Assembly (NCBI GenBank): GCA_929113105.1 | Contig: OV816029.1 | Location: forward strand, 46,577,782 to 46,641,781 | Source: Agrypnus murinus | Lineage: Eukaryota > Arthropoda > Insecta > Coleoptera > Elateridae | Reading direction: 5' to 3' | DNA length: 64,000 bases | Shown here: in pieces, positions 29,640-42,931 of the stretch | Numbering within the stretch: the first letter of the stretch is position 1 | Layout: the number at the start of each line of letters is the position of its first letter | Notes under the pieces: generated by a model | Told to the model about the DNA's origin: nothing | The model's input: the letters and a program-made list of their open reading frames with translations, nothing else | Database searches by the model: none | Position numbers and translations under genes: made by a program

Positions 29640-30130
29640 TGACAGTCCATAATGGGTAATACTTGAACTATGACGACCTGGTGAACGCCAAGACGAAGCA
29701 TATATGTATATCCACGAGACACGTACAGCGCATAAGGAGGTGTTATATGGAGTAAGCTTCAATTCTCGCTTGCGTCTATTACACGTTGCAGATACTGAGA
29801 CCAGTTAAGAGGTACATTGAGGAAATCTCACAAGATGAAAAATTGTCATTCCTGAGTACTGTTCCTAAAGCAAGTTTTCAACAAGACTACACAAAATGTT
29901 TTTAGTTTTTTAAAGGGAATATTTCTGTATCCAGTCGCCCGCCCGTTCTCCCGATCTTTCGGCCGTATAAAACTTAGGGCTTGCTACCGACCGATAGGTC
30001 TCCACGAAATGAAGACAAGTTGTGGTCCCTAATGACCCCAATAGAAGCAGCGCGGAATAAGATTTGGGACACGGCGTGTAGAGGCGGTAGAGAAAAAATG
30101 TTGCAAAAGAGTATGCGCACTACAGCATTA
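29640..30130 (+). pseudogene. Tc1-like transposase relic
   Basis: Fragments of a Tc1-family transposase are readable in shifting frames. ARPPVLPIFRPYKT or, in another frame, PARSPDLSAV followed by a stop and NLG matches WPA.SPDLSPIE..W, the block with the second catalytic Asp. RNEDKLWSLMTPIEAARNKI then WDTACRGGREKMLQK matches the C-terminal helix region (..DELW..I...W..IPQ..I..L..SM.RR). Upstream, HETRTAHKEVLYGVSFNSRL fits the segment after the first Asp. Several stops and frameshifts are present. The N-terminal DNA-binding part is not clear. Confidence 0.65.
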
Positions 30131-30615
30131 AAATTGTGATCATTATTTATGCATTTTATAAGAATTTTATCATACAAATAGTGTAGTGTAATTTACTTAT
30201 GTTTATCATGATAACACCAGTAGTGTTGCGATTGTAGTACAGAGCAGTCGATGTTTGCAACAGATTCTTTTATATTATTTGATTAGATTATTACAATTTA
30301 ATAAACATCAAAACAAAAATAACTCATTTATTTATAAGAACATGTATTATATTAATATACGCAATTCTTTTATCTATTTTGATAATAAACACTTTTTATA
30401 ATTAAATAATGGTCTGTTGTTACTACTTTATACTTGATTATCTATGGGTGATAACTTTCAAAATAGATGCTTGAAATATTCTAAAACGGTAATTAGTACA
30501 AAATTTTATTTAGAAATAAATTTTAAAATGTCATTCTTACCTGTAAAGATTTAATCAACACAACAATATTATAATGAAATACAAGCACAAAATGAAACAT
30601 CACAGAATTAGGGAT

Positions 30616-30759
30616 AAAATAGTATATTAAAGTATTAGTTTCATAAGACACGTTTTTAGCGCACGCGTCCGAGTTTAGAAAACGACCCGCGTAGCGGGGA
30701 GTTTTCTAAAGGACAAGTGCGCTCAAACGTCTTATGAAACGAATACTTTATACTATTTT
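30616..30759. repeat. 144-bp palindromic MITE
   Basis: AAAATAGTATATTAAAGTAT then TAGTTTCATAAGAC mirrors GTCTTATGAAACGAATACTT then TATACTATTTT. The apex is GC-rich (CCCGC-GTA-GCGGG near 30690). Same design as the hairpins at 10514 and 39162. Confidence 0.7.
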
Positions 30760-33269
30760 TTCTATTTGCCTTATTTTTAATCATTTTAAAAAAGAAATAA
30801 TTTAATTTTAAATAAAATTTGTTAGGGGAACTCCCTTAACTTTTTTAACAGTTGGCAACACTGAAAACTCAGGTTCCGCATTTATTTTTCTTTACGGCAT
30901 TTAATAAGTTTGACATTTTAAAAACAGCTGTTCAATACTGATATTAACTTTAAAACATAAAATGTTACTGTTTTCCGTATTCTAATAAATCTCATTAGGA
31001 CACGCAAAATGCGTGTCCTAATGGCTTCATTAGGACACGCAAATATAAAAAATAAGTTAAATGCAAGAGTAGTTTTTATAATATTTGTGCCATTAAACAC
31101 CATATTAAAACAACTAATTAATCAGAAATTGATAACAGTAGATTTAACGGCTCGTAAAGGACTCTTAAGTTTCGTCCCAAAACGAAATGCTTCAAATTAT
31201 TTAGAAGAGGCGTGTTTTAGCCGTAAGGATAACTCGGCATAATGTCTTATTAGGTTATGTTATGCTAATGTTATGTGTGTTGTATTAACAAAACAATAAA
31301 ATACTATATATACCTTGTTCAGCCAACAGAAACATTAAGCCACTACCTACAAAAGTACTCTATATTTAAGCAGAATTTTTCTATTGGTCGGTTTTCTAAA
31401 ACCCATATCACAAGCAAGCGAATACTTGATTGTTTCGAGAGTTCCCAGTGATGCTCAGGTTCGAAAGAAGTTCCTCCCAATTAGCATCACAGCGTCCAGA
31501 TTGCGCGGCGACAGATGATTTCGTTGATAGTTACAGTTCTGATCAATTATTTATTTAGTCGTTGTTTCTCTTTGTTGTTATTTCACTTAATTTATATAAA
31601 ATCTTAAAACTTTTAAGAGCGCACATTTGTGTATATTAAAGTACGTACTGAAAACGATTAATATTGATTAACTAGTCAGAATAATTAGTCTTAATACATT
31701 AATACATATTATATGTGATATATATATTATGTGACAATTTGTAAATTCGTTATAATTTTTTTGTTGAATAAAGGTATACGTATATGTATACATTTTATGA
31801 TTATTGCAAATCAGTATGATTTAACAGAAATTTAACAGTTTATGCTTATAAACCAAAATACTTGCAAAAACTGCTTTGTTTTACCAAATGTTGGACTTTA
31901 CAAGTGAATATTTTCGATTTTTTTTACTAAATTATCTAATAAGAATTAGTTTATTTTAATTTTTTCAATTTTTACTTTTTATAACAACAGACTAAAATAA
32001 TTGTTATAACCATTTATAATGTTATAACCAAGAAGATTATCATTTATTTAAAAAGAAAAAATACACCAAATGGAAACTTGGGGGGGGGCTTTTATTTAAT
32101 TTGTAGCATGTGAAACTGGTTTTTACGCTCACTGTTCTACGCAAGCATAAATTTGTGGGAGTGGCTTAACTATTTCTGTTGGGTGAACAACGTATAGAAG
32201 CTTTGCATTACTAACAATTTTATTGTAGAAATAAGCCGTATGATGATAATAAATATTTGTCTTTGGTTTTTCACTTAAAAGAATGGAATAGCTTTTGATG
32301 GTTATTTTTACATAACTAGGTGAAAAAATGGGGTTTTTATTGCCTAATTAGTAATAGGTTTAAATTTACAAAATAAATATTGAGTGATTTCTATAAACCA
32401 AAATAATTTCTCCCTATGAATAATTAAAGAAATTTTAGTTAATTTTAGTAATGTCTCAAATAAATGATTTAATAAAAATAAAATTAATATAATTCTATAG
32501 AAAATATATGGTATAAAAGACATTGTCTCATTACAATGTACTTGTATGTAAAATACTGTGTAAAATAATGTGAAAAAGGAACAATTTTCTTAATTTTTTC
32601 CGTATACACATTTACTGCTATTATTTAAAAACCATAGTTTGTAAGTTACAAAAATTATTTTTTATAATTTTTTTTATTATTTTACTAGTTAAACAATCGT
32701 ATTGGCATGCAAAGTTCTACATCTTTTAGAGTATTTAAAATAATTACCGGTAAAGTACCGGTAAAAGCCCTAAGAATTTACCGTTTACCGGTAAATGAAA
32801 AACCCGGTAAATTTGCAATCACTAGAAGATATAATAATAAATAATCTGCATAGACTTGAATGCAAAAAAATTAAATTGAAGAATTTAAGTGTTGTTTCAG
32901 AATCGTTCAACAAACTCAATACAATGAGTACAATAACTTCCATTTAATATCTGTGAATTTATATTAATAAAAGGTCAATCAATCGAGCATTCCAGAGCAT
33001 TATTTATTCATGGTATGAACATATTCTTCTAATTTCTCCTTTCACAAAATTCATACTTTTACTAATCGCCTCATTGTATCTACCTCAAAATATATGTACT
33101 GCGGAGTTTAACTATATATTTCAATATCACCCCAACACTTAAACAATTTCACATTTTAATATCGTATAATCAATCAGTACTAATAATTTTTTTTATTATT
33201 GGTACAATGACATTACTGAAAAATATAATGCAGGTATAACATGCGATTTATGTACATGCAGGTAAATTA
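30760..33269. other. Anonymous AT-rich DNA with small repeats
   Basis: CATTAGGACACGCA occurs three times at 30994-31040, two of them as a perfect hairpin. A hAT-like end, ACCGGTAAA..ACCCGGTAAATTTGCAATC, is at 32745-32823, and another hAT-like end (AACAGTTGGCAACACTG) is at 30848-30864. A G9 run is at 32079-32088. No gene. Confidence 0.4.
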
Positions 33270-33271
33270 TA

Positions 33272-33961
33272 CAGGGTTAGTTAAAAGTATGGAGACGGCG
33301 ATTTATTGTCGTTAATATTTATTTTAGAAAATAATGTTCAATATAAAAGTTTTTTAGGAAATTTTTATCTACATTTGAGAATACTTGAAATTTTCTTTCT
33401 TCAATTTTTTTGAGTTACGCCTTTTCGCATTTTTTTAAATGGGAACCTGTTCATTTTAATTTAACCGCTACCATTCGATAGAACATTTTTTTCTTTACAA
33501 TAGTATTAAATTTTTTTTTATGTTATTTTATTTTAATAACATTTTTTCAAGGAAACGCTTCAAGTATTTACGAATAATATGTATATCTAAGATTAAACTC
33601 GCTATTGCTAATTTTAACAGCAATAAAATGTATACAATTATTGTATCCAATACCCTACTATTTGTAAATACTTGAACCGACATTTTCTGGAAAAAATGTT
33701 ATTAAAAAGCAATAAAATTTAAAAAAAAATTAATCCTATTGTAAAGAGAAAAAAATTTTCTATCAAATGGTAGCGTAAAATTAATAGGTCCCCATTTAAA
33801 AAAAGGCGAAAGGCGCAACTCAAAAACAATTAAAGAAAAAAATTTCAAGTATTCTCAAATGTAGATAAAAATTTCTTAAAAAACTTTTGTATCGAACATT
33901 ATTTCCTAAAATAAATATTAACGACAATAAATCGCCGTCTTCATACTTTTAACTAACCCTG
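33272..33961. mobile_element. 690-bp foldback MITE with TA target duplication
   Basis: It starts CAGGGTTAGTTAAAAGTATG and ends with its complement. Arms of about 300 bp pair along nearly their full length (for example GGCGATTTATTGTCGTTAAT against its complement at 33921-33940). TA flanks both ends (33270-33271 and 33962-33963). No coding frame. Consistent with a mariner-dependent palindromic MITE. Confidence 0.85.
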
Positions 33962-33963
33962 TA

Positions 33964-35025
33964 TGTTAATACCGATTTCATGATGTATTGTTTTTACCTT
34001 AACAAAAATAATGTACTGTGCAAAATTTATACTATGAAATCATAAAATGTAATACCATGATTACTCATAAAAAGGTGTGTTCAAGTTTATTGAAACATTA
34101 TTGTATATGAAGTTATAATGTTATCGAATTGATGCAAATTTTTAACATTTACAGTATTAGTTACAAAACATACAGGAAATTAATTTATTTATTGAATGTG
34201 TACTATTATTGAAAATACATATGTTTTAATAATAAATAATGGGTGCATTATCTTATCTTAAGCACTTAAGCTATTAGAATTATTCTAGATAAGATAGTAA
34301 TATAGTTAAGTAAAACCTGATACTAATATTTTCAATTATCTCTTCCGGTAATATTTCCAATATTACTACATGTGCTACAATGTATGATTGTGTTCTCCGT
34401 TCTACCTCCTGAGAATAAAAAATAACAATGTATTGCTTTGAAGATTTTAGTTTAAATTTTATAATTTATATTCAAATGAAATGTAATGTCTGCGCGATGC
34501 ATCTCATCCATAAAGTATTTTTATTTAGAAAAATGCAAATTTACCGAAAATTTATCAGTCGACAAATTAATTCTATAATTGTCAATTTTGAATTTGCTTG
34601 CTGCAAGAATAGCATTTGCTCCACTACTGTACGAGATAAGACCGAGATCTCCCTAAAAATCCACTTCTACCAGCTTACTGTAAAGTAACCTTCAAGTCTA
34701 CAGCAGCTTATGACGTTCAAATATTATATTACATTTAAATATTACAAAAAAGGATATTTTAATGAGACAAATATCTACCCTACATATTTATCTTCTTGGC
34801 AAGTTTTTAGAAAAATCATCAAAAATCATAAAAAAATTATACCATATATGGCATTTGATTTTTTAAGGGGTGACTGCCAGAGGAAGAGGGGTTAGGTAAA
34901 GTCAATATTAAAATTGACGAGTTTCAGGATTTTTTTGAAAACTAACCAAGAAAAATATTTAGGGTGGATAGTTTTTATTGGAACTCACTACAGATATGAT
35001 GTGTCTACCTAGGGGTGATACATTA

Positions 35026-35028
<3 letters not shown>
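33964..35028. other. Anonymous AT-rich DNA
   Basis: No gene or repeat recognised. Two short open frames (34428 and 34710) have low-complexity translations. Confidence 0.4.

Positions 35029-35120
<92 letters not shown>
35029..35120. repeat. (CA)n microsatellite
   Basis: About 46 uninterrupted AC/CA units. Purity suggests it is long enough to be polymorphic. Confidence 0.98.
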
Positions 35121-35121
<1 letters not shown>

Positions 35122-35735
35122 TATAATTTATAAGTAATTTCAATATTATTATTTAATAGAGTTTATTATGATTTCATTCGGAAAGAAAAGAATCCTGGTT
35201 TTTATATACAAATATTAAAACTACATAGGTATTTAGTTACTACTAAATATACATAAAATGTATTGTATATGCATTAATTCTGTTCCACTTATATAAATTG
35301 CTGTCAATAATTCAATAATGACTGCTTATTTTTGTATGTAGAACATTCAACTAACTAAATCTAATAAATAAAATGAACACTTTTGAGATGTAAATGTTAT
35401 GAATTGTTTATACAGGATGATTTCCTTTACATTTAATTATAATCTGCATTATTTATTGACATGAACACAGGATTTATGACTATTACGTTTATGATGTTTG
35501 TTCAAATAGAACGTTTAAAGGAAGAATTATCTATAACAAGCAGTAGATGGTTTATTTTTATTAAATGTATAAATAGAGCACTTTTGGCATGCTTTTAAAA
35601 TTATGTAGTGTCCTAAAAGCAAGTGATGTTATACCACAGAGAAATCATCCAACTAGGAGAAAGACGCAGCAATTCAATTAGCAGGCAAGCATGCACTCCG
35701 CAGTATCTATAAACATTCGCTTACCTTAAAGTAAT
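35121..35735. other. Anonymous AT-rich DNA
   Basis: Nothing recognised between the microsatellite and the mariner. Confidence 0.4.
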
Positions 35736-35737
35736 TA

Positions 35738-37003
35738 CGAGGCTGGTTTGACAATTAAGCTAAACGGCAGACAGATAGCGACACAAATCCCAAAAACAAA
35801 TGAAATTTGACAAGTGTCAATCTTTAGAAACTTATATGTGAATTTTTATTTCAAAACTCTTGCTAGTTTTTGTCTGGCAGTTTGTTAAAGTGTTGTCGGT
35901 GCTTTTTGTCATTATGGAAAAAAGGAGATTCGTGCGGTGATAAAATTCTTCGTTTTGGAAGGTAAAAAAACTAAGGAGATTAAAAGCCGATTGCATGCAG
36001 TGCTTGGGGAGTCTTCTCCGTCATTTAAGACTGTGCACACGTGGCCGAATTCAAGCGTGGTAGAACGAGCTATGAAGACGCACCTCTTAGGGGACGTCCA
36101 AATGAAGTGACGACCTCAGAAATGGCCAATAAAATCCACAAGATGGTACTGGAGGATCGCAGGCTCAAGCTACGTTAGATAGCAGACATGGTGGGCATCT
36201 CAACTGAACGCGTGCATAATATCTTGCGCAAAAATTTAGAAATGAAAAAAAGCTCTGTGCGCGATGGGTGCCACGATTACTCACGTTGGAACAGCAACAA
36301 CGTCGAAAAGATGCTTCAATTGAGTGTTTGAATCGTTTCAAGCGCAATACCAACGAATTCTTCCGTCGGTTCATAACAGTCGATGAATCTTGGGTCCATC
36401 ATTGTTTATATTCCTGAGAGCTAGGAGCAGTCGAAACAATGGATTGAGAAAGGAAAATGGCACCAAAGAAAGCAAAAATAATTCCAGCGGCTGGTAAAGT
36501 GATGGCGACTGTCTTTTGGGACGCGCGAGGAATAATATTCGTCGACTGCCTTGAAAAATGAAAAAAAGGAAATCATTGGCGAGTATTATACTAGCTTATT
36601 GCAGCGACTGGATGGTAAAAATCAAGAAGGGACGGCCTCATTTGACAAAGAAGAAAGTGTTGTTCCATCAGGATAACGCACCAGCTCACACCAGTGTGTT
36701 TGCGATGGCAAGAATTTACGAGTTGGGATTCGAATTGTTGTCACATCCACCTTACTCGCCAGTCTAGCGCCATCTGACTTTCACCTATGTCCAAATCTAA
36801 AAAAATGGCTTGGCGGAAGAAAATTCTCAACCGATCATGAAGTTATCGACGCTGTAAATCGCTATTTTGCAGAGCTCGACAAAAACTTTTATAAAAATGG
36901 CATAAGCGCTCTGGAACATCGATGGACCAAGTGTGTCGAGCTAAATGGGGACTTTAATCAGATAAATTGTTTTTTCCTCACCTTACTTATCAAATCAGCC
37001 TCG
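35738..37003 (+). mobile_element. Decayed mariner element, 1.27 kb
   Basis: Ends CGAGGCTGGTTTGACAATTA and, inverted, CGAGGCTGATTTGATAAGTA, flanked by TA on both sides (35736-35737 and 37004-37005). The interior is a broken mariner transposase. Length is typical of full-size mariners. Confidence 0.85.
35913..36965 (+). pseudogene. Mariner transposase pseudogene
   Basis: The coding region starts ATGGAAAAAAGG and hits a stop after nine codons. Readable pieces follow in shifting frames: HTWPNSSVVERAMKTHLLG; a helix-turn-helix remnant; RFITVDESWVHH with the first catalytic Asp (near 36380); FWDARGIIFVDCLEK; a block with KKKVLFHQDNAPAHTSV carrying the second Asp; SPV then a stop and SAI.., where the third Asp block (SPDLAPSDF.L) is damaged; and the C-terminal ALEHRWTKCVELNGD. 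There are many stops and indels, so it is non-functional. It is in the same broad mariner group as the copy at 43305-44584. Confidence 0.9.
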
Positions 37004-37072
37004 TATTAAAACAAATTGCGAAGTTTCACATTCACACGCAGTAAAAAGACGTGAACATATTTGCACTAACAG

Positions 37073-37366
37073 ATCTCTAGTTATATCTGTTAAAACTTTG
37101 CAATTTGAAAAGTTACTAAAATTGGCGGGAATTTCAAAACTTACGAATCTAAATCTAAACTTAATGTAGTACTATTATTTATGTACAGATACCTGTTTTT
37201 GATCTAGTCAATATAATTTTGATCTCTAAATTTTGCTTAATTGTTCATTACGTTTTAAATTGTACAACTACATTAAGTTATTGGAAGATTTGTATAATTT
37301 TGAAATTCCCACCAATTTTAGACACTTCTGAAATTGCAAATATTCAACAGTTATAACTAGTCGAAG
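37073..37366. repeat. 294-bp TIR MITE
   Basis: TCTCTAGTTATATCTGTTAA, GCAATTTGAAAAGTTACTAA and AATTGGCGGGAATTTCAAAA on the left mirror the complement at 37283-37366. Arms are about 75 bp and moderately diverged. Confidence 0.7.
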
Positions 37367-39160
37367 TCAAATACAGCAGACAGCTGATTGTCGCCATTTT
37401 TTGTTAGCGTCGTTATTGCGCACACGCTTCTCTTGTCAAACACACTGCCAAGTGTATATTGGTTTTGAATTCGTTTTATTTACTCTAACTAGAGTAACAT
37501 GAACACTAACATAACATTTTTTTATCAATTTAGAACACTTTTTAACGGCCTTTCTTCTCTTAATAAAATTGAAATTAGAGTGGATTTTGTTGTACTTTTA
37601 AAGTAGAATACTATTAGATTGAATATTAAATCTATATAGAGTTAATTAATAATATAGAGAGAAAATAGATTACAGTAGTGAAGAATTATTATTGTTATAA
37701 GAATAGAGTGAAAAAATTGTTTTTCTACTCTAAATTTTAACTCGAAAATCTTTGTTTGATGTTCTAAAGTTTGCTACTTAGAGAAAGTAGCAGGCACGTC
37801 ACCAATTCTGCGCAAATATGGCGGACAGAGCTCAGCTATTGTCAGTGGCGTATCAGCATGTAATGTTCGTGCCTGAATAATAAACAACCAAATACACTAA
37901 AACTACTTATTAACTACAAAGAGGTGCTAAAAATAAGAATTTAGCATACACTGATAATAATCATAAACCATACAGAATGCAGGTATAAAAACATAGCTTC
38001 AACAAAAAAGCGACACCTCTGAATTCATTTCAGCTGTTCAGAAATATGTTATTGCTAGGCAACGAAAGTACACATTCACAAATTCCGTTTGTCTATTTCG
38101 CGGATACAAAGATTACTTTGTGACACTGTTTTTGCGAAAAACAGTTACACAAAGTGCTACTTTGTGCAACTGAAAGTAGTGATTTTTTCATTTGTAAGGC
38201 TGGCAGTAGTAAGTAAATTTTGCTGCCAGCCTACTCTGTCATGTCATTCTGTCAACGAAGTCCAGTGTCAGACGTAAATGCGTAATAAGCAATAACACAG
38301 CTATATTCTGATTTCAAGATCAAAATTAGATTAAAAAGCCAAAACGTATATCGCTTGTCGATATTGAGGTAAGTTTAATTGAGTTGAATGATGTACACCT
38401 CCATTTCATCAAATATTTTTTTCAGTTTTTACCTACTAATGGGAACATAACCAAGGTGTTAGGAAGAATATAAAAAGGAAAGGAATAATGCTCGACAACC
38501 AACCCGCGGAAGTATTTTGGGGGCACATTATCCAAAAGAAAAGCACTTTCCCGTGATAGGTACTAATAAGTTTTCATTAACTGGCGCCGTTTTGAAAATT
38601 TGAATGTTATGATGCTCAGAAATAACAGCGAGAATAATGAAACATATTTCATTTTAAGAAGCTTTGAATTAAAACAAAGCGCGGTTAATAGCGGATTTCC
38701 TACGAAAATGCGCTGAAAAGCTTGTTGGTTTTCCGGATCAAGTTGATGGTCGTGAATCCCGTGTCCGTCCCTACTCAAATTTCATTTTCATTGTTTAGAT
38801 TTAGAGGTTAGGTTAGTTATTTTCTATTGTTGTATGTTAAGCAGTTTTGATGTATTAAAATGTTTATTGTAATAGAAACAGTAAAACCTTGATTGAGTAC
38901 ATGATTGTCTTATCAAAATAATTATTTATAATAAAAATACATTTTTATCTTATATCAGAAGAAACAACTAAGCTGTCACCTTTTTTTAAACTTAAATTTT
39001 TCCCTGCCTACGTGATTTTTTCAAAATGACAGTGGATGTCATTGTATGCGTTATCAGTTATTACCAACATTACCACATCAAAAATACCCGCGTGTACATT
39101 TTCCCATTTCTTTAAAGTAAATTGTAAATTAAGGCGAAATAGACAAAGTAGTATGTAAAA
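37367..39160. other. Anonymous DNA with small inverted repeats
   Basis: GGCTGGCAGTAG..CTGCCAGCC (38197-38230) is a short hairpin. TTTGTCTATTTCGC at 38087-38100 recurs inverted at 39136-39149, so the span between could be an old TIR element. GGTTAGGTTAG at 38807. No gene. Confidence 0.4.
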
Positions 39161-39161
39161 C

Positions 39162-39270
39162 ACGTGTTACAATTCCTTTTTGTAATACTCGTATATAGCT
39201 TAACTCGCCGCTTCGCGGCTCGTTATGCAAACTTATACTCGTATTACAAACATCGTCATTGTAACACTAG
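39162..39270. repeat. 109-bp palindromic element
   Basis: CGTGTTACAATTCCTTTTTG then TAATACTCGTATA mirrors the right arm. The apex GCCG-CTTCG-CGGC is at 39212-39224. Same architecture as the hairpins at 10514 and 30616. Confidence 0.7.
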
Positions 39271-39974
39271 TTGTACAATATACTATTGTGCGCATGATGA
39301 CGAGGTGTACCAAGGTAATTAACTTTACTTCCTCTAACTTTTTAATATTATAGTTTGTCAAATTCCAAGTTTGTGCTGCATACGCCATAGTTGGTTTTCA
39401 TGCAGTCCATTAATTTTACATAGTCTGCAATTTTATTTGCAATTTTAATTTTACACCACATCAATGAAATTCTTAATGATTTTATATGTATGACATGGAG
39501 GTAGATGCAGCTCTGGAACTCTCTTTTGACAAATTTCAATGTATTGTTGAGAGTGTATCATTTCCTCAACCTACTAAGAAACCAACACCATCACAGTAAA
39601 ACAGCATCAAAACATCTTTTGTGGATGCTTAACGCACTGATTGATGTGGCAATCGCGAAGTTGGTCTCCCTCTCCCATTGGTCTCCCAACATGTTGACTT
39701 CCTGGCCTTGGATCAAGGCTTTCATCACTGAATATTACCTTTCGTCAATCTTCTTTAGTCGTGTATTTATTTTCTGTAGTGTTTTTCTTTCACTGCTTTT
39801 GTCAGCAGTTGATTTTTTTAAGGGTCGTCTGGCCGACTGCTAGAAGCCGCTTCCGAACGGTAGAAACTTAACCTTAACTAGTTAACCTCCACTCTCAATC
39901 CTCTCCTTGCAATCCTTATAATGCATCGCTTGTCCTGTGGGGATCTTTTTACAAGAAAATATTAATAGTATATA
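39271..39974. other. Anonymous DNA
   Basis: A 112-codon frame at 39505-39843 has no recognised motif and is hydrophobic by base composition. It may be a decayed element. No firm call. Confidence 0.3.
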
Positions 39975-39986
39975 AATAAAATAGAA

Positions 39987-40229
39987 CCAGCCTCGGTGGA
40001 TTAGTGGTTTACATGTTTAATTCATAATCCAAGGGTCGTAGTTTCGATCCCCGGCCGAGCTGGTGGTTTTTCATAGCGGAGAAAAATTAAAAAACATGCC
40101 TTCTCCTCGGATAGGAAGTAAAACTGTAGGTCCCGTGTCAATGCATCAATCACCGATCATAGCAATCGGTGCCATGAGGTACGAAGGGTGCTCCGCCATC
40201 CTGATTCCTCGCCCAAAAATAAATAAATA
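39987..40229 (+). repeat. tRNA-derived SINE, family 1 (complete copy)
   Basis: The tRNA-like head has an A box (TGGATTAGTGG, 39997-40007) and a B box (AGTTTCGATCC, near 40040-40050). A unique body and an (AAAT)n tail follow. The 12-mer AATAAAATAGAA is duplicated exactly at 39975-39986 and 40230-40241, proving a retroposed insertion. Confidence 0.9.
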
Positions 40230-40241
40230 AATAAAATAGAA

Positions 40242-41708
40242 GGACAGTATTAAAATGCTGATAACTTTGAAGCTGTTTACTTGGAAATAGAAAATGCTGT
40301 TATATAAATTAGTAAGAACTCAAAAACTGAATCATATAAAATATAAATATAAAAGATGTCCGATTTAAAAAAAATGAGATTTGCATGCTCAAAAGTCATC
40401 AAGATATCTGTGATACCCGTTGTTTGCTACCTGAAAATATTTCATACTTTTATCGCTGTTATTTTTACATCTCCATTTAAGATATCTACTGTTGAAGAGA
40501 TTTAATAGCCCATAAGTTTGATTTCCCCAAATGTTAAACTTTTTCCTTAGATCCGGCAACACAGTATTCGATTTGTATTCTATCTCTGGATGCTATACAG
40601 TATGTGATGAACACGTCCCTACTCAATATTTAGTGTAGTTTCATTTCTAAAAGCAATCGCACGAATGGCCTTAGAAGAAGATTTTAGCATCAAAGCAGCT
40701 TTGATGATGGTGTCATGGCGCACTTTTTTTCTGTAGCTTAGAACTTCATTTAGAATTTACGATTTAAAACGAAACTGTTGCCTTGTGACGCCCCGTACAA
40801 TTATTTAAAGCAAGTAAGGAATTAATTCGTGTATTGAAACGACAAATCCGTTAGGGGGCGGGGTTTACCCTCATTATCTCTTCGAGATCACCACCTACGG
40901 GTTGTAGACTTTTAGGGGTTTATTTAACAACTCACAAGGAACTTACTTCAACTTTAACTCAACCGCTATTCATGAAAATTTGTTCTTAATTGACTGGACT
41001 ATTAGTTAAAACTAAAACATTAGTTTCTTGGTGTTGTCGTTTAATCGCTATGTTGTCAAATTGTTGAATTTTCCTTAAATTGTACGTTGATGTGGGAATT
41101 GCCATTAGCGAAAGTCATTCCGTGCTTTCCTAATGCGCATTCAACTCGTATACGAGTATAAATATTCTTAATCAAAGTAAGTAAGAATAGAATCTTTTTT
41201 ATATAAACTATACTAACATTCTTTTACAGGTTATTAAACCTCAAACTATTCAAGTTCACACAATCCTCCAGGTGGCCATGTTTCTGAGAGCCCTCTCATT
41301 GTTGAATTTCTTATGCATTCTCTCTTTTGTTACCGTTTCGCATTTAATTTCGTGCTTTTGTGTGTAGCAGAAGTTTGGAAGTTTAGCAGTACAGTAGCTG
41401 TAAATCTTGAATTCGTTTCATGTGGCCACATCGTTAAGCTCTTTAGCTGTAATATAACATTTGCAAATTTGCAAGGTCTGTTTCGTGTTTTACCTTCACA
41501 AAAAGTTAAGTTTATGTTTGCCTCGGGTTATACAACAACTCTCGGAAAGGTATTAAAAGGTTATGTAATATAATAGCTTAATAGTGATTGTACGATTTAA
41601 CATGATTAAAGGTTAATATTTCAATGAAACTGAGTCTGAGAGATCATAATGTCACAAACGGAAATTACTTCGCATTAAACAATTCATATATTATTCCGTT
41701 AGTGTAAA
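40242..41708. other. Anonymous DNA
   Basis: No gene recognised. The 86-codon frame at 41313-41573 has no conserved motif. A short palindrome ACTCGTATACGAGT is at 41141-41154. Confidence 0.35.
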
Positions 41709-42468
41709 TGTTACGTTCCCGTCTGTTGCAACGACCCGCGTTGTTCGACCATCTGCGCGGACAGCTGTCATTCTTCGTAGAAGCGCTCTCGCTTCGCCCA
41801 CAACTGCATTAGTTGGCATGCAACATATCCGCCTGCTTACTCCGTATATGCGACGCAACCTACACGATTTGCAAGCAGGTGCACATTCCTTAAGAAGAAT
41901 CTACCACACTTCCGCACAGCCTGCAGATTCGTGCCAGGCACCAGCAGCTCGAATGCAAACTACCCACAAGACTGCAACCAGGAAGCATGAACTTCCTTAG
42001 TTTCATACGAGGAACTTCAACCCACTGATTCCCACTACGATGCTAATATCTTCCGCATTCAGCAGTATATAACCAGCTTGCTTGAGCTATTCAAATCAGT
42101 CAGTGAAGTTGGCTCCATCACTACATCTACAAGCAAGCTGGTGAGTACTCTTTAAATTATCTAATGCTTAGTGCCTAGTTATGAGTGGGCTGCGCTAAAC
42201 GCCCACTCTCTGCTTTGGTTATGGGGGTTGTGTCCAGGCTCCCACGCTTAGTTGTAAATCACTAGGAGTTTAACTCCTACGCTTAGGTTGTAGACCTAGT
42301 GCTAGAACAGGGTTGGTTCCAACCTCCCTCTTGATTGTATTAGTTTAGGAGGACATGTACGTCCTCACGATGTATTCTCTTTATGTATGTGAACCTTTCT
42401 ACTCTCTTATTGTTATTAGTATATAGTTTAAATAAAATATCCATTGCTCCAAACAGAGGTGATTTTCA
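41709..42468 (+). repeat. Solo LTR-like segment with a strong core promoter
   Basis: This GC-richer block begins TGTTACGTTCCCG. A TATA box (TATATAA, 42066-42072) is followed 30 bp later by TCAGTCAGT (42096-42104), and AATAAA is at 42431. It could end at TTTTCA (42468), with TAAA on both sides (41705-41708 and 42469-42472), a possible 4-bp target duplication. A splice donor-like CTGGTGAGTA lies at 42138-42147. The layout is that of an LTR. A host promoter with a first exon is the alternative. No internal retroelement coding adjoins it. Confidence 0.45.
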
Positions 42469-42931
42469 TAAAAAATATTTCAGAAAACTCAAAGTCTCCT
42501 CCATCAAAAATTTTATTATTATAAAATATACATGACAATTGTTTCGGCCTTTTCAATTAAAGGTTAACCCTTAAGGCCATCTTCAGATATAAAAAATAAA
42601 TCATAATTTCCTTAATTAATCGAAAATCATAAATGGGAAAGATCCCTCATACATTTTCTAATTTAAATGTTTCATTTTACATTTTATCCCACCAATCATG
42701 GTGTGGATGATTCAAGAAATTTTTAAAATTTCTTTGAAATTACTTAAATTACTGAAATTACTTGAAACTACCTTATCGAAGGCATTCTCCGAGGTGACGT
42801 CATAGAATCAAATTACAAAACATCGAGATCCGGAGTGGCTATAAGGTATATACATAGTTCAAAATTAAGTTATTACTAACTTTTTAATTATTAAAAATAC
42901 AAAGATGGTTAAATTATTGATTCTTTCCCCG

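Noticed and set aside
34990..35130. CRISPR-like or satellite array
   Set aside because: It is a simple (CA)n microsatellite.
39987..40070. Possible functional tRNA gene
   Set aside because: A and B boxes are present but the cloverleaf is poor, and the 12-bp target duplication and A-rich tail show a SINE.
41818..42000. 60-codon frame in the LTR-like segment
   Set aside because: No motif. It sits upstream of the TATA box and is explained by the GC-richer composition.
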